Assembly (NCBI RefSeq): GCF_008065115.1
Contig: NZ_CP042913.1
Coordinates: 842,338-906,337 of the forward strand
Length of the DNA stretch: 64,000 bases
Reading direction: 5' to 3'
Source: Bythopirellula goksoeyrii
Lineage (GTDB): Bacteria > Planctomycetota > Planctomycetia > Pirellulales > Lacipirellulaceae
The position numbers were made by a program, and so were the translations under genes. Positions 19,016 to 27,456 of the stretch are shown one piece after another; positions within the stretch are counted from its first letter, which is position 1, and each line of letters starts with the position of its first letter. The notes beneath the pieces were generated by a model. The model was given only the letters and a program-made list of their open reading frames with translations, did not search any database and was not told where the DNA came from.

Positions 19016-19131
19016 GAATCTGTTTGTGACTTCATCGTCACCCACAAATATGAGTGACGACCGATTGTTCTAGCTTGAGTAGCACTCAAACATCCCTCGA
19101 AGGTTGATCGTCAAAGACTGCAACTAAATCC

Positions 19132-19896
19132 ATGACATTAATAATTCCCCAAAGAAAAGTAGCTCTTGCCTTTTTGGCCCACCCAGACGATGCAGAAATT
19201 CTATGCGCAGGGACACTTCTTCGCCTAGCAGATTTGGGCTGGGAACTCCATATTGCAACTGCTACTCCCGGTGATTGCGGTTCAAATGCCTTGCCACCAG
19301 ATGAGATTGCCAAAATACGCCGTGCCGAAGGAACTGCTGCCGCGCAAGTGCTAGGTGCCACCTACCATTGTCTGGAAGAACGCGACGTAAACGTAGTCTT
19401 CGATAAGGCCACAAATCGCAAAGCAATCGATTTGTTTCGCCAGATTGCTCCTTCGTTAGTCTTCACCCATCCTCGCCTCGACTACATGCTCGACCACGAG
19501 CAAGTGCATCAATTGGCGCGGAGTGCAGCTTTCGCTTACTCAATCCCAAACGCCTCACAACTGCCATTAGTTGAAGGTTCTACGATCCCCTGGCTCTACT
19601 ACTGTGATCCCATCGAAGGATCTGATCCTTATTCGGGAGAGGTTGTGAATCCCACAGTGCGGGTTGATATCTCGGAAGTGATGGATCGCAAGTCAGAGAT
19701 GCTTGCCTGTCATTCCTCTCAGCGAGAATGGCTCCGAGCCCACCACGGCATGGATGAGTATATCGAGAGCATGAAGCGCCACAGCGCCATGCGAGGTCAA
19801 GAACTCGGAAGCCAATACGCAGAGGCCTTTGTCCAACACCGGGGCCATCCCTATCCTCAATCCGACATTCTTCAAGAACTTTTAGGAGGCGAATAG
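19132..19896 (+). CDS. PIG-L/LmbE-family deacetylase
   Basis: 254 residues. The zinc-binding AHPDDAEILCAGTL begins near residue 16, GDCGS follows, and the second metal region is FTHPRLDYMLDHEQVHQLARSAA near 123. Family members remove N-acetyl groups from GlcNAc-containing compounds (GlcNAc-PI, mycothiol and bacillithiol precursors, diacetylchitobiose). It ends exactly one base before the NagB-like gene at 19,897. Deacetylation followed by deamination would be the logical reading of this pair: an N-acetyl amino sugar is deacetylated, then processed by the NagB-like protein. No signal peptide is present, so action is cytoplasmic. Confidence 0.88.
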   Translation: MTLIIPQRKVALAFLAHPDDAEILCAGTLLRLADLGWELHIATATPGDCGSNALPPDEIAKIRRAEGTAAAQVLGATYHCLEERDVNVVFDKATNRKAIDLFRQIAPSLVFTHPRLDYMLDHEQVHQLARSAAFAYSIPNASQLPLVEGSTIPWLYYCDPIEGSDPYSGEVVNPTVRVDISEVMDRKSEMLACHSSQREWLRAHHGMDEYIESMKRHSAMRGQELGSQYAEAFVQHRGHPYPQSDILQELLGGE

Positions 19897-20823
19897 ATGC
19901 CCCGTGCTATTAGTAAGGTGGCCCCCGAGTGGTGGGACTACACAACTCTAGATCTTGCGATACTCGAAGAGGCAGCCCGGCTCACTGCCGACGACTTGGT
20001 AGGACTCTCCCGTGAAGGATTCGAGGTCGTAATCTACGATACGCTGGAAGAATTCTTCTGTGCCGAGGCCCTGGAATACATCCAGGCTTGGCAGCAAGCA
20101 ACTCCCGACATTCCCGCAGGAATCTGCGGTCCGATAGGTCCCACCGAGCAACTCCCCTTAGTAGCCAAGATTGTCAATGCACTCGATCTCAAACTACACG
20201 ATGCCCACTTTTGGGGCATGGATGAGTGGATCGAGAACGGCAAACCCGTTTCCACCGATCACCCCCTCTCTTTTGCCAAGGCAGATATGGAGTTGTGCTT
20301 CAATCGGATTCGTCCAGAATTACTGATGCCGAAGGAAAATATCCACTTCCCCACGGACTTGGAAGCCTATTCCAAGAGCTATTACGAAGTCCGCTGTGTG
20401 TTAATGCAAGGAGGTCAAGGAGAGGTAAAGCATTGGGCTTTCAATGACCCTCCAAAGCGTGAAGGACCGTATCAGGATCAGCCACCTCCACCAGAAGAAT
20501 ATCGCAAGCTGGGAACTCGTATTACTGATCTGCATCCGATGACCGTCATTCAAAACGCCAGAACCTCGGGAGGGGGCTATGTCCCTCAGGTGCCAACATG
20601 TGCAGCCACTGTAGGTCCGACTGAAACATGGAAGGCCGAAACGGTCTCGATTTGGCATCCAGGCCATCACGACAATCCCTTTGGGATGCGCCTCACGGCG
20701 CTGATGATCAGTAAACAGATCCCTGACAGTTCGGTCCCCATGTCGTTGCTAGCCGACCATCCCCATGTCCGATTTAGCTACTATCGTGGTGGCATCGGAA
20801 CCGTCGAGACAGAAATGCATTAA
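19897..20823 (+). CDS. Divergent glucosamine-6-phosphate deaminase-like protein (NagB family), copy 2
   Basis: 308 residues, immediately following the deacetylase gene. It shares the general layout of copy 1: the conserved Asp in [11 protein letters not shown] near residue 110, [10 protein letters not shown] and a late [14 protein letters not shown]. The active-site loop reads [15 protein letters not shown] instead of GGVGxDGHIAFNEP. The His and an acidic residue are kept, but spacing is changed and the NagB Asp141 is not recognisable. It is clearly not a housekeeping NagB. It may deaminate or isomerise a different amino or keto sugar phosphate. The two copies may be subunits of one enzyme or catalyse different steps. 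Confidence 0.78.
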   Translation: MPRAISKVAPEWWDYTTLDLAILEEAARLTADDLVGLSREGFEVVIYDTLEEFFCAEALEYIQAWQQATPDIPAGICGPIGPTEQLPLVAKIVNALDLKLHDAHFWGMDEWIENGKPVSTDHPLSFAKADMELCFNRIRPELLMPKENIHFPTDLEAYSKSYYEVRCVLMQGGQGEVKHWAFNDPPKREGPYQDQPPPPEEYRKLGTRITDLHPMTVIQNARTSGGGYVPQVPTCAATVGPTETWKAETVSIWHPGHHDNPFGMRLTALMISKQIPDSSVPMSLLADHPHVRFSYYRGGIGTVETEMH

Positions 20824-20872
20824 GCATCATCGTACCTTTCAATAATTCACTCTATCTATAGGAGAATCCATC

Positions 20873-21742
20873 TTGGACAAATGGCCTATTGGCGTCTTCG
20901 CGAGTATCGACGAAGGACTGGGAGTCAATCTCGATGTCGCCCACGAATTAGGGGTAACCACCATCCATCTGCATGTGCCTAGCCTACGTTCACGGACTCC
21001 GGCAGCCATCAAATCCTTTCAGAATCGATTGCAGAAGCTAGGTTTGACAGTTACTGTAGTCTTCGCCGGTTTTGAAGGGGAGAGTTATGCCGACATCCCG
21101 ACAGTCCAGGAGACGATCGGGCTGGTCCCAGCTGCGACTCGTCAAGCGAGATTGGTAGAGTTGAAAGAGATCATCGACTTTACTCAGGCTCTTGGCGTAG
21201 ATGCAACAGGACTGCACATCGGTTTCGTACCCCACGACACGGAGGACGCTGAGTTCGCTGCCCTTCTGGAAACCACCTGTGAGGTTTGCGACTACGCTGC
21301 CGAAAAGGGCATCCATATTCACTTGGAAACGGGTCAAGAACCGGCGGACATACTCCTGGAATTTCTCAAGGCAGTTGATCGTCCGAACCTGTGGGTAAAT
21401 TTTGACCCGGCCAATATGATTCTGTACGGCTGCGGAGAACCGATTCCGGCACTAAAACAGGTTGGCAAGTATGTTCGCAGCGTGCACTGCAAAGATGCCC
21501 ATTGGTCGCCTCGTCCCGGCGAAACGTGGGGGCAAGAAATGCCTTTAGGAAAAGGAGCTGTCGATTTCGACGAGTATCTCAAGACACTCGACGCGGTTGG
21601 CTACACAGGGCCACTGACCATCGAGCGTGAAATCCCGCAAGACCCAGCCCGGCAGAAAGCCGAGATTGGTCAGGCAGTAGAATTGCTCGAACGACTCAAA
21701 CGTTCGAAGGTTGCCACCAAGCAGAGCGGAGTGGCATCATGA
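20873..21742 (+). CDS. Sugar phosphate isomerase/epimerase (xylose isomerase-like TIM barrel)
   Basis: 289 residues. The start is a TTG at 20,873 with a strong GGAGAA (20,861-20,866) 6 bp before it; no nearby ATG fits. AP-endonuclease-2 fold features are TTIHLHVPS near residue 32, GLHIGFVP near 118, IHLETGQE near 150, WVNFDPANM near 180, VHCKDAHW near 210 and a late Glu in LTIEREIP. These supply the usual Glu/His/Asp/Glu metal ligands. Such proteins isomerise or epimerise keto sugars, inosose-type compounds or 3-keto sugars. The stop overlaps the following Gfo/Idh/MocA gene by 4 bp (ATGA), indicating a coupled pair. Confidence 0.87.
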   Translation: MDKWPIGVFASIDEGLGVNLDVAHELGVTTIHLHVPSLRSRTPAAIKSFQNRLQKLGLTVTVVFAGFEGESYADIPTVQETIGLVPAATRQARLVELKEIIDFTQALGVDATGLHIGFVPHDTEDAEFAALLETTCEVCDYAAEKGIHIHLETGQEPADILLEFLKAVDRPNLWVNFDPANMILYGCGEPIPALKQVGKYVRSVHCKDAHWSPRPGETWGQEMPLGKGAVDFDEYLKTLDAVGYTGPLTIEREIPQDPARQKAEIGQAVELLERLKRSKVATKQSGVAS

Positions 21743-22767
21743 CGCGCGTTGGCTTCATGGGAATGGTGCACTATCTGAGCTATCAAAAAGTCCCTGGCGC
21801 TAAAGTGGTTGCCCTATGTGATGCCAACTCCAAACGCTTAGCAGGCGATTGGACCGACATCCAGGGAAACTTTGGCCCCGCTGGCGAGCAGATGGATCTG
21901 ACGGGGATCGCCACGTATGAGTCCTCGGACGAACTACTCGGCGACCCCAACATCGATCTGGTTGATATCACGCTTCCTCCCGCCGCACATGCGGGTGTAG
22001 CAATCGCAGCCCTCGAAAGTGGCAAGCATGTCTTCTGCGAAAAACCGATGGCGATGACCGTGGAGGACTGCGACCGAATGCTCGTCGCTGCAAAGAAAGC
22101 CGACAAGCAGCTCTTAATCGGACATGTATTGCCCTACTTCCCAGAATACGCTTGGGCCCTGCACGAAGTAACAAGCGGGAAGCACGGTCGCGTGCTGGGT
22201 GGATCTTTTAAGCGAGTTATTGCCGATCCTAGTTGGCTGGCGAATTACTGGTCGGCCGAGGCGGTTGGTGGCCCCATGCTCGACTTGCACGTGCATGACG
22301 CCCACTACATCCGCTTACTGTTTGGAATGCCTGAGGCTGTTACCACTTGGGGGCGTACGAGAAACGGTTTGGCAGCACATTGGCATACCAACTTCGACTA
22401 TGGTCCTCAGGGACCGGTTGTGCACGCAATGAGTGGGACTATCGACCAACAGGGACGAGCATTCAATCAAGCTTTTGAAATACAGCTGGAACATGCCACT
22501 TTGGTATTCGAGTTCGCTGTGATCGACGGAGAAGGAGTTACTCTTTGTCCGCCGACGATCTTTCGAGACGATTCTAAAGTCGAGCGTGTCCAACTGCCAG
22601 GCGGAGATCCGATGGATGCCTTTGCAGAAGAGATCCACAACGTTGTGCATAGTGTACAGGGCAGCGTGTTGGACCCTGTAGCTGATGGACATCTGGCTCG
22701 GGATGCAATTCACCTTTGTCAAAAGCAGACAGAGAGTCTCCATAGCCGCTGCCGAGTCGTGATTTAG
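21739..22767 (+). CDS. Gfo/Idh/MocA-family protein with a shortened nucleotide-binding loop
   Basis: 342 residues, ATG overlapping the preceding stop. The core is typical: EKP in KHVFCEKPMAMTVEDC near residue 98, GGPMLDLHVHDAHYIRLLFG near 175. The N-terminus, however, reads TRVGFMGMVHYLSYQKVPGAKVVALCD. Relatives normally have a GLG-type GxGxxG just before FMG, and here about five residues (15 bp) seem to be missing, between two GGC-like glycine codons. Dinucleotide binding may therefore be impaired, or the protein may have another role. Upstream in-frame sequence belongs to the previous gene, so an alternative start does not restore the motif. Confidence 0.85.
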   Translation: MTRVGFMGMVHYLSYQKVPGAKVVALCDANSKRLAGDWTDIQGNFGPAGEQMDLTGIATYESSDELLGDPNIDLVDITLPPAAHAGVAIAALESGKHVFCEKPMAMTVEDCDRMLVAAKKADKQLLIGHVLPYFPEYAWALHEVTSGKHGRVLGGSFKRVIADPSWLANYWSAEAVGGPMLDLHVHDAHYIRLLFGMPEAVTTWGRTRNGLAAHWHTNFDYGPQGPVVHAMSGTIDQQGRAFNQAFEIQLEHATLVFEFAVIDGEGVTLCPPTIFRDDSKVERVQLPGGDPMDAFAEEIHNVVHSVQGSVLDPVADGHLARDAIHLCQKQTESLHSRCRVVI

Positions 22768-22821
22768 GATTGAGCTGTTTACAAAACTTGACTTTAGGAA
22801 AAAGGTGCAATCGAGAACCTC

Positions 22822-23475
22822 ATGCAGCCACACTTTCAGAACCTTAGAAAGAAAAAGATCGTACTCATTGGCCCCCCAGGAGCGGGCAAGGGAACACAAG
22901 CGGTCCGCATCAGTGAACTACTCCAGATCCCCCATATCTCAACCGGCAACATGTTGCGTGAATTCGTCAAGACAAGTGAGCCTCCAGGAGCTCACCTGAA
23001 GTCTTGCCTAGAATCTGGACGACTGGTGCCAGATGAAACGATCGTGGAGATCGTCAATCAACGGCTGAGTCAAGAAGACTGTCGCGAGGGGTTCGTCTTG
23101 GATGGATTTCCCAGAACACTCCCTCAAGCGGAGATGTTAGACCTCATCCTAAAGCACAAGCATACTGAGCTGGATTGCTGCCTCTCTTTTTCCATTGACT
23201 TTGAAGAGGTGGTGAAACGAATCTATCACCGAAGCCAGTGTGAACTCCGCTCGGACGACACAGTAGAGATCGCTCAAGAGCGCATGAGACAATTTGACAG
23301 ATTAACTGCTCCACTACTGGAGTACTATCGAGAGCAAGGCAAGATCCTGGAAGTCTCTAGCATAGGTTCTGTCGATGAGGTTTTTACTGAGATAGCGGAC
23401 TTGTTGGGAAACCGCCAGCAGCCGACTTTTAACACTCCTAAGCCAAGCCATTCTCAAAAACTTTCCAAATGCTAA
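22822..23475 (+). CDS. Short adenylate kinase-like nucleoside/nucleotide kinase lacking the LID domain
   Basis: 217 residues. The P-loop GPPGAGKGTQA is near residue 15. ISTGNMLREF and LDGFPRTLPQAE follow, as in adenylate kinase. Where long Adk has the roughly 30-residue LID (often with zinc cysteines), this protein passes from VVKRIYHRSQCELRSDDT straight on, so it is a short form. Its place inside a sugar-catabolic series, not near ribosomal genes, suggests a dedicated role: recycling AMP from a neighbouring reaction or phosphorylating another small molecule. Housekeeping Adk is expected elsewhere in the genome. Start ATG at 22,822; gaps are 54 bp before and 64 bp after. Confidence 0.82.
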   Translation: MQPHFQNLRKKKIVLIGPPGAGKGTQAVRISELLQIPHISTGNMLREFVKTSEPPGAHLKSCLESGRLVPDETIVEIVNQRLSQEDCREGFVLDGFPRTLPQAEMLDLILKHKHTELDCCLSFSIDFEEVVKRIYHRSQCELRSDDTVEIAQERMRQFDRLTAPLLEYYREQGKILEVSSIGSVDEVFTEIADLLGNRQQPTFNTPKPSHSQKLSKC

Positions 23476-23539
23476 AGACTTTACCCATAGCTATGTCTAT
23501 ACCTCTTTCACGCTTCATGTCTATCCAAATCGCTCTACT

Positions 23540-24601
23540 ATGAAAAAAACACTTGATGAGAAACTTTCTCGTATCCTCGGAGAACCTGCCTGCCAGGATT
23601 TTATCCTGGCGGATGCCAAGGATGCGGATATGGCCTTTGGAATCGCCGCGCCGGGCCGTCGTAATCCACAGAATGGACAGACGGAGTATCGTTCGCTTGC
23701 GGAGTTCCACGAAACAATCTGCGAGATTGTTGAACAAGGACTCGTCGATGTCATGCTGATGAGCGTCAATACGAACGCTCGTCTGACGATCAATAAACGT
23801 CTCTTTGAGGGAAGTAGTGTTACACCAGCCATCCGTGCCAACGACACGACCGATATCTGGCTGGCAGGGGGAGTGGGAGCATACGGATCGCAACCCTCAC
23901 TCCCATTTCGCTCAGCAACGATCGATCAGGCAATGTGTGGCCACGAGAATTGCACGCCTGACGAGCGTCATATAGGAGCTGACCTGGGACTCTATTCGAT
24001 CACCTTTAATAACGACGCCACGCTGGACCGCGCGGCTTTAGCTGCCTATCGAGAGTTTCGTATTGAAGCGGAGGCAAAGGGATTTCGCCATTTTCTGGAG
24101 GTGTTTGCGCCAAATGCCTGTGAGAACTTGGCTGTAGAAGATGTCCCCCGGTTTATCAATGATTCGATCGTCCGCACCCTGGCCGGAGTCCCTCCTAGTT
24201 CACGGCCAAAGTTTCTCAAAATCCCCTATTTTGGCCCGGCACCGATGGAGGAACTCGTGGCGTACGATTCTTCTCTGGTCGTCGGAATCCTCGGTGGCTC
24301 TGCGGGGACGACGTTTGATGCGTTTCATCAGCTGTGGGAGGCAAAGAAATCTGGTGCTCGTGTGGCCCTCTATGGCCGCATGATCAACAACTCCGAGCAT
24401 CAACTCTCGTTTATTGAGCACCTCCGCTATTTGGCAGATGGACAACTCAATGATCCGGCAGAAGCGGTGCGGTCCTACCACGGGGCGCTCCACAAACTAG
24501 ACATCGAACCCTTTTGTAGCTTGGAAGAGGACTTGCAATCGACCAAGCGGTGCTCCGATTACTCAAGCAAGAAAAAACCTAGCGGAAGAATCCTCGCATG
24601 A
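23540..24601 (+). CDS. Predicted beta/alpha-barrel aldolase-like protein, third of the set
   Basis: 353 residues, no confident named family by eye. The layout matches the two DhnA-like aldolases: a possible Schiff-base lysine in FLKIPYFGPAPMEELV near residue 230, then a glycine-rich phosphate site in VGILGGSAGTTFDAF and GARVALYGRMIN. Middle motifs are MCGHENCTPDERHIGADLG and FRHFLEVFAPN. This order (Lys strand, GG, then GR) is that of class I aldolases such as LacD. It overlaps the PfkB gene by 4 bp (ATGA). A tagatose-bisphosphate-like pairing of sugar-phosphate kinase with aldolase is an attractive reading, but unproven. Confidence 0.7.
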   Translation: MKKTLDEKLSRILGEPACQDFILADAKDADMAFGIAAPGRRNPQNGQTEYRSLAEFHETICEIVEQGLVDVMLMSVNTNARLTINKRLFEGSSVTPAIRANDTTDIWLAGGVGAYGSQPSLPFRSATIDQAMCGHENCTPDERHIGADLGLYSITFNNDATLDRAALAAYREFRIEAEAKGFRHFLEVFAPNACENLAVEDVPRFINDSIVRTLAGVPPSSRPKFLKIPYFGPAPMEELVAYDSSLVVGILGGSAGTTFDAFHQLWEAKKSGARVALYGRMINNSEHQLSFIEHLRYLADGQLNDPAEAVRSYHGALHKLDIEPFCSLEEDLQSTKRCSDYSSKKKPSGRILA

Positions 24602-25815
24602 AGGCGTCTGAAACCAATGCTCCTGAAGTTGTCGTCGCTGGGCATGTTTGCTTGGACATTATTCCAAGTTTTCTGCAAGACACCTCGGTAGCAAGCAGCC
24701 AGATTGAGCCTGGCAAACTAAAAGTGATGGGCCCTGCGGCATGTGTCACGGGGGGGTGTGTTGCTAACACCGGGCTAACGCTCCATCAGCTTGGAGTTAG
24801 AACTTCTTTGATGGGCAAGATTGGCGATGATCCTTTCGGTGATCAGATCCTTGGCATTGTGAAGAAAGCGGATGCTTCGCTCGCTGAGAGCATGATTGTT
24901 GCACCTGGTGAGCACTCCAGTTATTCCATTGTGATTAGCCCGCCTGGGGTGGATCGTTCCTTTCTGCATTTTCCGGGGGCCAACGATACTTTTTCTGCAG
25001 GCGATGTCCCCCTAGAGCAACTCAACCAATGCAAACTGTTTCATTTTGGCTATCCGCCACTCATGAAGTGCTTTTGGAATGACGGCGGCTCTGCGATGGC
25101 AGGACTGCTTCGCAGTGTAAAAGAAAAGGGAGCTATGACCTCGCTCGACATGGCGATGCCTGATCCTACAGCTCCAGCGGGTAAGATCGACTGGAAGCCT
25201 TGGCTGGAGCAGGTGCTGCCACATGTTGATTTGTTTATGCCAAGCTTGGATGAGATTCTATTCATGCTCGACCCCAAACAATACACCAATAAAACGCCAG
25301 GAGAAGTGTTCGACAGCGATCTTCTGTCCAAGACTGCCGATCAGCTGATTTCACTTGGCGCGGGTATTGTCGTACTTAAACTTGGCACGCATGGTCTCTA
25401 CCTGAAGAGTTCCTCAGCTGTGGATAGGATATCGCGGGGATTCTATCCCGGAAAAAACAGCCTAGAAGCCTGGGTGGGACGCGAGCTGTACACTCCCTGT
25501 TTTGAGGTACCTGTTGTCTCCACCAATGGAGCAGGAGATCGCACGATTGCCGGATTCTTGGCTGCCGTGGTTCAAGACGCCAGTCCGACTGAGGCACTCC
25601 AGATGGCCGTTGGGGTCGGGGCGACGAGCGTTGCGGCTAGCGATTTCTCTGAGGCGGATTTCTCTTGGGAGTCAATAAAGAGACGAGTCGATGCCGGCTG
25701 GAATCATCAGCCTGTTGAAAACGCAGTTAGGGAAGATTTCAGAAGTGATGAGTCGGGATGTTGGAGAGGCAAGCAAGACAAGGCGACTGTGAGAAAACTG
25801 ACCACTGCCACATAA
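24598..25815 (+). CDS. PfkB-family carbohydrate kinase
   Basis: 405 residues, longer than typical (about 310), with extra sequence at the C-terminus. PfkB features are the N-terminal VVAGHVCLDIIP, the GG motif GGCVANTGLTLHQLG near residue 58, VDLFMPSLDEILFML near 215 and the catalytic anion hole NGAGDRTIAGFLA near 310. It transfers phosphate from ATP to a sugar, sugar phosphate or nucleoside. Its ATG overlaps the stop of the aldolase-like gene, so both are translated together. That resembles LacC-LacD-like kinase/aldolase pairs, which act on tagatose-6-phosphate and its bisphosphate. Confidence 0.88.
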   Translation: MKASETNAPEVVVAGHVCLDIIPSFLQDTSVASSQIEPGKLKVMGPAACVTGGCVANTGLTLHQLGVRTSLMGKIGDDPFGDQILGIVKKADASLAESMIVAPGEHSSYSIVISPPGVDRSFLHFPGANDTFSAGDVPLEQLNQCKLFHFGYPPLMKCFWNDGGSAMAGLLRSVKEKGAMTSLDMAMPDPTAPAGKIDWKPWLEQVLPHVDLFMPSLDEILFMLDPKQYTNKTPGEVFDSDLLSKTADQLISLGAGIVVLKLGTHGLYLKSSSAVDRISRGFYPGKNSLEAWVGRELYTPCFEVPVVSTNGAGDRTIAGFLAAVVQDASPTEALQMAVGVGATSVAASDFSEADFSWESIKRRVDAGWNHQPVENAVREDFRSDESGCWRGKQDKATVRKLTTAT

Positions 25816-25931
25816 CCTGGTACCGAGTAAACGAACTTTTCTAGTATGACTTTGGAAATGAGTAACCACATCAATACGTAGTCCATTACAAGAACCCTCG
25901 GGTTCACAATTTAACCCAAAAAGTAATTCCC

Positions 25932-27422
25932 ATGACCCTGTCTGATACGATTGACTCCACTCAAGTTCTCAAATCACTCGCCGACTCCGCTCCCAAAGCC
26001 TACATCGGTGGAAAGTGGGTGGAGGCGGAGGATGGCTCGACCCTGGTGACTCGTGATCCTGGCACGGGAGACGCAATTGCCGAAGTGCCAGCTATGGGAA
26101 CTTTGGACGTTGACAGGGCTGTCTTAGCCGCCCAAGAGGCTTTTGACCATTCTGGGTGGGCCACTTTGTCACCACAAGAACGTGGGGTCCTGTTGCATCG
26201 ATTCGCTGATCGGATCGAGCGCGAAAAATCAATTCTTGCTCAGATCGAGTCGCTTGATGCAGGCAAGGTCCTCTCTCAAGCGGAATCAGATGTTCAGAAT
26301 CTGGTGGATACACTCCGCTATTTCATTGAAATTTCGTTGCATGTGCCGAACCGTACCCCTCTGGCGGTGAGCGGATATGAAGCTGCTACGGTTCGTACTC
26401 CCTGGGGGCCATGTGGATTCATTATTCCCTGGAACTTCCCACTGCTACTGATCGGCTGGAATATCGCCCCCGCCTTGGCGGCAGGCAACACGGTCGTGAT
26501 AAAGCCTGCAGAAGACACTTCCCTTTCGGCGCTGTATTTGGCCAAGCTCTCGCAAGAGGCGGGCATCCCCGCTGGGGTCTTTAATGTCGTTACGGGCAAT
26601 GGTGCCAGTGCGGGAGCCGCTCTAGCAGCTCACCCAGGCCTAAAGCGGTTGGCCTTTACAGGGTCAACGGAAGTCGGACGGAATGTAGCCGCCGTCTGTG
26701 GAAAAAACCTGGTCCCCGCCAAATTGGAACTAGGTGGAAAAGGTGCGGCAGTCGTGTTTGACGACGTGGATATCGAAGCCACTGCCGAAAAACTTGTCGG
26801 TGCAATAACCTTCCATTCTGGCCAAGTCTGCTGTGATGCGACGCGTTGGCTTGTGCACAAGCCGATTTATGATCGGTTCGTGGATTGCTGCGTGGATCGA
26901 TTGCGGCAGACAAAAATTGGTTACCAGCTCGATGAAGCAACTCAAATGGGACCCGTGGTGAGTTCCAAACAGAAAGAACGCATCCTAGGTTACTTGCAGA
27001 AGGCTGTTTCCACAGGAGCCGAGGCTGTCCTCAAGGGAGGTGAGGCATCCGTAGATGGGAAAAATGGCTTCTACGTCGATCCTGCCCTTTTGGCCGGAAC
27101 TCTAGACAATGTTGCAGCGCAGGAAGAGATTTTTGGCCCGGTTGCCTTTCTAGCACCCTTCACCGACGAAGCTCAAGCAATCGCCATGGCGAATGAAACT
27201 GTCTATGGCTTGGCCAATAGTGTCTGGACTACCGATTTGACGCGTGCCCAACGAGTGGCCCAGCAGATGATCGCTGGCAATAGCTGGATCAATGCCCACA
27301 ACCTGTTTCCTCACGGGGTTCCATACGGCGGCGTGAATGCCAGTGGGATGGGTGGAGGCGTGCTTTCTGTGGAGACTTTTCTGGAGTACCAGAGGTCTTG
27401 CTCTATTGTGCGGCCACTTTAG
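25932..27422 (+). CDS. NAD(P)-dependent aldehyde dehydrogenase
   Basis: 496 residues, full length for the superfamily. FIIPWNFPLLL near residue 158, the cofactor motif FTGSTEVGR near 240, the general-base Glu in KLELGGKGAAVVFDD near 263 and the nucleophile region HSGQVCCDATRW near 295 with two adjacent Cys are intact, as is EEIFGPV near 395. It oxidises an aldehyde to an acid. In this cluster it could take up the aldehyde released by one of the aldolases. It is separated by 116 bp from the PfkB gene but keeps the same direction. Confidence 0.92.
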   Translation: MTLSDTIDSTQVLKSLADSAPKAYIGGKWVEAEDGSTLVTRDPGTGDAIAEVPAMGTLDVDRAVLAAQEAFDHSGWATLSPQERGVLLHRFADRIEREKSILAQIESLDAGKVLSQAESDVQNLVDTLRYFIEISLHVPNRTPLAVSGYEAATVRTPWGPCGFIIPWNFPLLLIGWNIAPALAAGNTVVIKPAEDTSLSALYLAKLSQEAGIPAGVFNVVTGNGASAGAALAAHPGLKRLAFTGSTEVGRNVAAVCGKNLVPAKLELGGKGAAVVFDDVDIEATAEKLVGAITFHSGQVCCDATRWLVHKPIYDRFVDCCVDRLRQTKIGYQLDEATQMGPVVSSKQKERILGYLQKAVSTGAEAVLKGGEASVDGKNGFYVDPALLAGTLDNVAAQEEIFGPVAFLAPFTDEAQAIAMANETVYGLANSVWTTDLTRAQRVAQQMIAGNSWINAHNLFPHGVPYGGVNASGMGGGVLSVETFLEYQRSCSIVRPL

Positions 27423-27456
27423 AGTGATCTTACCAACTTTACTATGAAATGATGCG

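Noticed and set aside
19022-19050. Terminator after glpX
   Set aside because: The GTGAC/GTCAC hairpin is short and lacks a T run, so it is only mentioned as a possible transcript boundary.
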